Of a DNA stretch of 64,000 nucleotides, positions 58,927 to 64,000 are shown one piece after another (position 1 is the first letter of the stretch; every line of letters starts with the position of its first letter). This DNA comes from Rhizobiales bacterium YIM 77505 (lineage in GTDB: Bacteria > Pseudomonadota > Alphaproteobacteria > Rhizobiales > Beijerinckiaceae). The stretch spans positions 1,488,001-1,552,000 of the forward strand of contig JQNH01000001.1 of NCBI GenBank assembly GCA_000745135.1. Direction: 5' to 3'. A model generated the notes under the pieces. That model was not told the DNA's origin. It saw nothing but the letters and a program-made list of their open reading frames with translations, and did not search any database. The translations under genes and the position numbers were made by a program.

Positions 58927-60135
58927 CTATCGCAACTGTGGAGTGGCGTCAAACAGGCGCCGATGCTCCTGCAGGGCGTAGCGGTCCGTCATGCCGGCGA
59001 TGTAGTCGGCGACCCGGCGCGCCAAGCGGCCCTCCTCCGCCCCTTGGAGCCCGCTACGCCACTCCTCGGGCATCGCCTCGGGCTCAGCAGTGAACCGAGC
59101 GAAGAGGTCGCGCACGATGCGATCGGCTTGGGTGCGAACGGCCATGACCCGGGGATGGCGGTACATGCGTTCGAACAGGAAGGCCTTGATGGCCTGATCC
59201 GCAGCAGTCAGCTCGTCGGGAAAGGCCACCACCGGTGCGTCCGCCATGCGGATGTCGTCCACGCTCTGGGGCGCGAGCGCCGCCAGCCGGCGCTCGCTCT
59301 CCGTGATGGCGCCTTCGACGAAGCGGGTGATGACGCGGCGGGTCAGCTCGTGGATGCGCCGGGCCGGCTCCAGCCGAGGATACAAGGCATCGACCTCGTC
59401 GAGCTGCTCGGCGAGGAGTTCGATCTCCCTCAGATCCTCGATGGCAAAGAGGCCGGCTCGCAGCCCGTCGTCGAGATCATGAGCATTGTAGGCGATGTCG
59501 TCGGCCAGCGCCGCCGCCTGAGCTTCGGCGGAGGCATAGCTCGACAAGCGAAGGTCGAAGGAGTTGTTGTATTCCAGGATCGCCAAGGGCACGCCCCGCG
59601 CCGCGTAGCGCGCCGTCGGCAGGCCGCCAGGCTGCAGGAGCGGCCCGTTGTGCTTCACCAAACCCTCCAGGGTCTCCCAGGTGAGGTTCAGGCCGTCGAA
59701 CGCGGCGTAGCGTCGCTCGAGCCGTGTCACGATCCGGAGCGTTTGGGCATTGTGGTCGAAGCCGCCGAAGGGAGCCAAACAGGCATCGAGCGCATCCTCG
59801 CCGGTATGCCCGAAGGGCGTATGGCCAAGATCGTGGGACAGCGCCAGCGCCTCCGCCAGGTCTTCGTCGAGCCCGAGCGAGCGGGCCAGGGCGCGGGCGA
59901 TCTGGCTCACTTCGATCGAGTGCGTCAGGCGCGTCCGGTAGTGGTCGCCCTCATGGAAGACGAAGACCTGGGTCTTGAACTTGAGGCGCCGGAAGGCGGT
60001 CGAATGGATGATGCGATCGCGGTCGCGCTGGAACTCGCTGCGGCTGGGAGAGGGCACTTCTGCAAATCGGCGACCTCGACCATGCGCGGGATCGCTGGCA
60101 TAGGGGGCCCGCCACCTTTCGCCAAACGGACGCAC
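58927..60135 (-). CDS. deoxyguanosinetriphosphate triphosphohydrolase-like protein
   Basis: A 402-residue HD-domain nucleotide hydrolase that splits dNTPs to nucleoside and triphosphate. Visible motifs are [24 protein letters not shown], the first His ligand in [22 protein letters not shown], the HD pair in [19 protein letters not shown] and the later [14 protein letters not shown]. It is the dGTPase-like type-2 form usual in alphaproteobacteria; nucleotide preference is not clear. It is the first gene of the minus-strand run ending at surE and diverges from erpA across 77 bp. Confidence 0.93.
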   Translation of the reverse strand: MRPFGERWRAPYASDPAHGRGRRFAEVPSPSRSEFQRDRDRIIHSTAFRRLKFKTQVFVFHEGDHYRTRLTHSIEVSQIARALARSLGLDEDLAEALALSHDLGHTPFGHTGEDALDACLAPFGGFDHNAQTLRIVTRLERRYAAFDGLNLTWETLEGLVKHNGPLLQPGGLPTARYAARGVPLAILEYNNSFDLRLSSYASAEAQAAALADDIAYNAHDLDDGLRAGLFAIEDLREIELLAEQLDEVDALYPRLEPARRIHELTRRVITRFVEGAITESERRLAALAPQSVDDIRMADAPVVAFPDELTAADQAIKAFLFERMYRHPRVMAVRTQADRIVRDLFARFTAEPEAMPEEWRSGLQGAEEGRLARRVADYIAGMTDRYALQEHRRLFDATPQLR

Positions 60136-60212
60136 CGCTCGCCCCTCCTGTTGCAGCAGGAATGGTCGGCACTTACCTTTGTGCCGTAGGTTCTGACAAG
60201 ACGGTATCGCGG

Positions 60213-60539
60213 ATGACCGACATCGTGCTCACCGAGCGAGCCGCCCGGCGCATCAAGGAGATCATGGCTGGCGAGCCGGAGGGCTCGGCGCTGAGGATCA
60301 GCGTGGAAGGGGGCGGCTGCTCAGGATTCCAATACGCCTTCGAGATCGACCGGACCCGCCAGGACGACGATCTGGTGGTGGAGCGGGACGGAGCAAGGGT
60401 GCTGGTCGACCCGGTCTCGGTCCAGTATATGAGTGGATCGACCATCGATTTCGTGGACGACCTCATCGGACAATCCTTCAAAGTCCAAAATCCGCAAGCC
60501 ACGATGTCGTGCGGCTGCGGGACGTCTTTCTCGATCTGA
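60213..60539 (+). CDS. erpA: iron-sulfur cluster insertion protein (ErpA/HesB type)
   Basis: A-type carrier that hands Fe-S clusters to apo-proteins; 108 residues. The three cysteines are in GGGCSGFQY and at the end in MSCGCGTSF. The frame is open 17 codons upstream, but ATG 60213 starts the conserved [14 protein letters not shown]. It diverges from the dGTPase-like gene and is followed by the large exported unknown after 98 bp. LipA in this window is one possible client. Confidence 0.94.
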   Translation: MTDIVLTERAARRIKEIMAGEPEGSALRISVEGGGCSGFQYAFEIDRTRQDDDLVVERDGARVLVDPVSVQYMSGSTIDFVDDLIGQSFKVQNPQATMSCGCGTSFSI

Positions 60540-60637
60540 TCCGAAGGCAAACGCCGGGGCCTAGGACCGAGCGAACCGCGAGGCGTGCGCTCGGGCCGTC
60601 GCCCGCGTATGATCGCCCCGTCATCAGGAGATTATCG

Positions 60638-62461
60638 ATGTTGGGGGCAGATCCGCGGCGCGCCCGTTTGCGCATCGTCACGGCAGTTTCAGCCGCTTTG
60701 ATCCTCATGGGCGGGGTCGCAGGGCCGCTTGGCTGGCCGATCGGGGGAGCCTTGGCCCAAACCGCGGAGGGCGGCGGCATTGCGACCCTCGAGGGGGTGA
60801 CCTTCGACCTCGGCTTCGCCAAGTACCGTGTACCGAGGCTCGAGCTCACAGGAGCTAGCCTCAACAGGGACGAGTTGCTCAAGATCTTCGACGCCAGCGA
60901 GGGCGGCCCGCTGGCGCCGCGCCTCAAGCGCCTGTCGGCGAAGCGCTTGGCCGCACCCGAAGTCGTGGTCGAGCAGCAGATTGGCGCCGAGCGGCAGGTG
61001 ACCCGGTACCGTGACGTTGAGCTCCGCGACGTGGTCGAGGGCCGCGTTTCATCGATGACAGCGGCCGGCGCCACAATTGAGATCACGTCCCCCAAGGGCG
61101 GCAGCGTATCAGGCATGGTTGGCCGGTTGGCTATCTCCGGCTTGGATATGGCCGAGGCCGCCCGGATCTATGAGGAGCGGGCCTCCGCGATTGGCGAGCT
61201 GAAGACGATCTACAGCGCCTTCAGCCTCGATGGGCTTTACCTGCGCAGCAGCGAGGGAGCCGAAATCCGCATCCAACGGATCGCGGGCCAGGACTTTCTC
61301 GCCCGGCCGACGAAGGGGTCCTGGGCTGAGATCATCAAGACGCTGGGTGCCGTCGAGGTCGACAATGCGTCTCCGAGCGACCGGGCGAGCGTCGTCGCAG
61401 CGCTCGCCGAACTTATGGACTCCTTCTCCGTCGGCCTCACCGAGGTGGTCGGTGTGGAGATCCGCGACCCCAAGGACAAGAACCAGGCCACCATCCGCAT
61501 CGCGCGTATGGCCTATGCGGGCGAGAGCGCCGGCCGGCCGGCCGACGCCCGCATGGAAGGTGTTGAGGTTCTGGCCAAGAACGGTTCCGCCCGAATTGGG
61601 TCCATTGTTTTCACCGGCTTCTCGTTCAGGTCGACCATCGGAGGGCTGAGGGAGCTCGCGGCAAGACCGATTGAAGAAGCCGACCTCGGTACCTTGCGCA
61701 AGCTCATGCCGACCATCGGGACCGTCCGGATCTCGGGCATTGACTTCGATGTTCCCAACGAGAAGTCCGCGGCGCCAGAACCGGAGAACATCAAATTCAC
61801 AGTGAAGGGGATCGAGGCGACGGCGGAGAACCCCGTCAACGGCATCCCTACAAGCGTGAGGATCGGGACGAACGGGTTTAGCTTCCAGATCCCGGCGGGC
61901 ACAAAGGAGGACGGGCTGAGAGACCTCGTCGCAATGGGCTATTCGCGCCTCGATCTCTCCTGGCTGATCGCCCTCACCTGGAGCGAGCCCGGCAACGAGC
62001 TCCTCGTGCGTGAGGTCTCCCTCAGCAGCGCTGACATGGGCAGCCTCAGCCTCCGCGGGGTTCTTGGAGGCGTCACGCGCGACGTCTTCAATACCGACAG
62101 CGCGGTTGCCATGGTGGCGCTGCTTGGGGCGACGGTGAAGAGCGCGGATCTCACGGTCGAGAATCGAGGCCTGTTTGAAAAGGTCCTCGCCCGCGAGGCG
62201 GCAAGACAGAAGAAATCCGCGGACGACCTTCGCCGCGAATATGGGATGGCTGCAGCCGTTGCCGTGCCAGCTCTGCTCGGCAACTCCGCTCAGGCGAAAG
62301 CCATTGGGCAGGCGGTCGCCCGCTTCGTGGCGAAGCCTGTGAAGCTGGCAATCTCGGCAAAGACGAAAGACCCCGCAGGCCTCGGCCTTGGGGATTTCGT
62401 GGCGCTCGACCAGCCTTCCGCTCTTCTGCAGAAGCTTGATGTGACCGTGCAGGGGGAGTAG
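60638..62461 (+). CDS. large exported protein of unknown function
   Basis: A 607-residue protein with a signal peptide (basic start MLGADPRRARLR, hydrophobic core about 13-30, likely cleavage after GALA40). The mature part is beta-rich in appearance with repeated elements of the form G(V/I)xF or ExxxLxxxDLGxL, and many paired Asp/Ser/Gly turns; no domain is recognised. It has no cysteine that I can see. ATG 60638 has CAGGAG 8 nt before it; the open frame before that overlaps erpA and is not signal-like. It lies alone between erpA and maeB. A role as a periplasmic or outer-membrane-associated protein is inference. Confidence 0.7.
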   Translation: MLGADPRRARLRIVTAVSAALILMGGVAGPLGWPIGGALAQTAEGGGIATLEGVTFDLGFAKYRVPRLELTGASLNRDELLKIFDASEGGPLAPRLKRLSAKRLAAPEVVVEQQIGAERQVTRYRDVELRDVVEGRVSSMTAAGATIEITSPKGGSVSGMVGRLAISGLDMAEAARIYEERASAIGELKTIYSAFSLDGLYLRSSEGAEIRIQRIAGQDFLARPTKGSWAEIIKTLGAVEVDNASPSDRASVVAALAELMDSFSVGLTEVVGVEIRDPKDKNQATIRIARMAYAGESAGRPADARMEGVEVLAKNGSARIGSIVFTGFSFRSTIGGLRELAARPIEEADLGTLRKLMPTIGTVRISGIDFDVPNEKSAAPEPENIKFTVKGIEATAENPVNGIPTSVRIGTNGFSFQIPAGTKEDGLRDLVAMGYSRLDLSWLIALTWSEPGNELLVREVSLSSADMGSLSLRGVLGGVTRDVFNTDSAVAMVALLGATVKSADLTVENRGLFEKVLAREAARQKKSADDLRREYGMAAAVAVPALLGNSAQAKAIGQAVARFVAKPVKLAISAKTKDPAGLGLGDFVALDQPSALLQKLDVTVQGE

Positions 62462-62483
62462 CCGCGCCGCGGCGGCGGGGGCA

Positions 62484-64000
62484 TCAGCCCGCCGCCTGCG
62501 CCTCCACCACTGCGACCGCCGTGATGTTGACGATGCCGCGCGCCGTCACCGAAGGCGTCAGCACATGGGCCGGCTTGGCCGGGCCGATCAGGATCGGCCC
62601 GACCGGGAGAGCGTCGGCCAGCACCCTGGTGAACTGGAATGCGATATTCGCGGCGTCGAGGTTCGGCATGATCAGCACATTTGCCTCGCCGCGCAGCCGC
62701 GACGACGGCAGAACCCGCTCGCGGATGAGCTGGGACAAGGCGGTATCGGCTGCCATCTCTCCGTCCACCTCGAGATCCGGTGCGCGCTCCTGAATGAGCG
62801 CGAGGGCCTTCCGCATCTTGGCCGCCGAGGCGGTGTCGGCCGAGCCGAAGTCGGAATGGGACAGAAGAGCGATCTTCGGCTTGATCCCGAAGCGCTCGAC
62901 ATGGCTCGCGCAGGCGATGGTCATGTCGGCGATCTCGTCTGCTCGCGGATCGGGCTGCACATGGGTGTCGGCAAGGAAGAAGGCGCCTTTGGAGGTGACC
63001 ACGAGGCTCAATGCCGCCAGCTGGCGCGCTCCGGGCGCAAGCCCGATAATGTCCTTGATATGGTTGAGGCGCGACCGGAACCGTCCCTCCAAGCCGCAGA
63101 TGAGGGCGTCCGCGTCCCCTCTCCTCACGGCCAGCGCGCCGATGACGGTGGTGTTCGTGCGAACCAGCGTCTTGGCCGCGTCAGGCGTGATCCCGCGCCG
63201 CCCTGCGGCCTCGCAATAGGTCGCGACATAATCGCGATAGCGCGGATCATCCTCCGGATTGATGAGCTCGAAGTCGCGCCCAATCGCCATCGACAAGCCA
63301 AAGCGCTTGATGCGCGTTTCAACGACGCTCGGGCGGCCGATCAGGATAGGCCTTGCGATACCTTCCTCCACGATCGCCTGCACCGCGCGAAGAACGCGCT
63401 CATCCTCCCCCTCTGCATAGATCACCCGCTTCGGATCGGCCTTTGCCTTGGCAAAGAGGGGCTTCATGATGAAGCCGGAGCGGAACACGAAGCGGATCAG
63501 CGAGTCCGCATAGGCTTCCAGGTTGTCGAGCGGCCGCGTCGCCACGCCGCTGTCCATGGCCGCTTTCGCGACCGCCGGCGCGATTCGAAGGATCAACCGG
63601 GGATCGAAGGGGCTGGGAATCAGCGAGTCCTCGCCGAAGGGCCGCGCCTCGCCGCCATAGGCTCGCGCCACCACCTCGGAGGGGGTCTCCCGCGCCAGCG
63701 CGGCGATCGCTCGCACGGCGGCAAGCTTCATCTCCTCGTTGATCGCCGAGGCGCCGACGTCCAAGGCGCCGCGGAATATGTACGGGAAGCAAAGAACGTT
63801 GTTGACCTGGTTGGGAAAATCGGAGCGGCCGGTACAGATCATGGCATCGGGCCGGGTCGCCCGCGCGAGGTCCGGCATGATCTCCGGTACCGGGTTGGCA
63901 AGAGCAAGCACGAGCGGCCGCGGCGCCATGCGCTGCAGGAATTCAGGCTTGAGCACGCCGCCTGCCGAAAGGCCGAGAAACACATCAGCGTCCTCGATGA
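62484..64000 (-). CDS. maeB: NADP-dependent malic enzyme with phosphotransacetylase-like domain (5' end missing)
   Basis: C-terminal 505 codons or so of a long malic enzyme that converts malate to pyruvate. The visible malic-enzyme part has DVFLGLSAGGVLKPEFL, LALANPVPEI, TGRSDFPNQVNNVLCFPYIFRGALD and the basic SGVATRPL. From about visible residue 175 the phosphotransacetylase-like domain starts (KRVIYAEGEDERVLRAVQ) and runs to the end (ANVLIMPNLDAANIAFQF, GPILIGPAKPAHVLTPSV). This hybrid form is standard in alphaproteobacteria; the PTA part is thought to be regulatory. The frame continues past the window edge. It converges on the exported unknown 22 bp away. Confidence 0.95.
   Translation of the reverse strand, partial: IEDADVFLGLSAGGVLKPEFLQRMAPRPLVLALANPVPEIMPDLARATRPDAMICTGRSDFPNQVNNVLCFPYIFRGALDVGASAINEEMKLAAVRAIAALARETPSEVVARAYGGEARPFGEDSLIPSPFDPRLILRIAPAVAKAAMDSGVATRPLDNLEAYADSLIRFVFRSGFIMKPLFAKAKADPKRVIYAEGEDERVLRAVQAIVEEGIARPILIGRPSVVETRIKRFGLSMAIGRDFELINPEDDPRYRDYVATYCEAAGRRGITPDAAKTLVRTNTTVIGALAVRRGDADALICGLEGRFRSRLNHIKDIIGLAPGARQLAALSLVVTSKGAFFLADTHVQPDPRADEIADMTIACASHVERFGIKPKIALLSHSDFGSADTASAAKMRKALALIQERAPDLEVDGEMAADTALSQLIRERVLPSSRLRGEANVLIMPNLDAANIAFQFTRVLADALPVGPILIGPAKPAHVLTPSVTARGIVNITAVAVVEAQAAG

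Overview
The window is 64 kb of a GC-rich (roughly 65% by eye) alphaproteobacterial chromosome. It is densely packed with core genes, and I see no tRNA, rRNA, CRISPR array, insertion sequence or prophage. Several features point to the Hyphomicrobiales (Rhizobiales): the nifR3-ntrB-ntrC-ntrY-ntrX-hfq-hflX block, a fused ispDF gene, pyruvate dehydrogenase genes next to eno and ftsB with a lipoyl domain on E1 beta, the dgt-argS-SPOR-nagZ-scpAB-tatABC-serS-surE run, and LexA boxes of the GTTC-N7-GTTC type. A Beijerinckiaceae/Methylobacteriaceae-like host is my guess; the genus cannot be fixed from the sequence.

Layout. 1-4.9 kb: end of holB, then metG, tatD, a PhnP-like hydrolase, a gene-poor gap with a dif-like XerCD site, and mazG. 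5-14.2 kb (minus strand): nifR3/dus, ntrB, ntrC, ntrY, ntrX, hfq, hflX, a nitrogen and redox signalling block. 14.3-16 kb: ispDF and cinA. 16-25.9 kb (minus): eno, ftsB, pdhA, pdhB, a DUF5076 gene, pdhC, lpdA, a small membrane protein, lipA and a COQ10-like gene. This block makes phosphoenolpyruvate and acetyl-CoA and supplies the lipoyl cofactor. 26-30.3 kb: queF, an MFS exporter, kdsA, two cyclophilins and coaD. 30.4-31.9 kb: a small accessory cluster (zincin-like protein and two exported unknowns). 32.2-38.6 kb: gyrA, marC, an M20 peptidase, a diphthine-ammonia-ligase-like protein and ssb. 38.9-41.5 kb: a copper-handling pair and a frameshifted DUF2336 gene lying between ssb and uvrA. 41.7-44.7 kb: uvrA. 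44.7-47.97 kb: an unexplained possible RNA region, an XRE-cupin regulator and small genes. 48-60.1 kb (minus): the dgt to surE operon-like run. 60.2-64 kb: erpA, a large exported unknown and the end of maeB.

The most interesting signals are: a dif-like 28-bp site at 3807-3834; a palindromic repeat inserted in frame inside uvrA; two LexA boxes on either side of the block that separates ssb from uvrA; a promoter-like sequence and tandem perfect hairpins in a 595-bp gap near 45 kb; a perfect hairpin over the lipA ribosome binding site; AT-rich inverted repeats before pdhA; a one-base frameshift in the DUF2336 gene; and leucine in GyrA at the position of E. coli Ser83. I found no clearly new multi-gene defence or mobile system.
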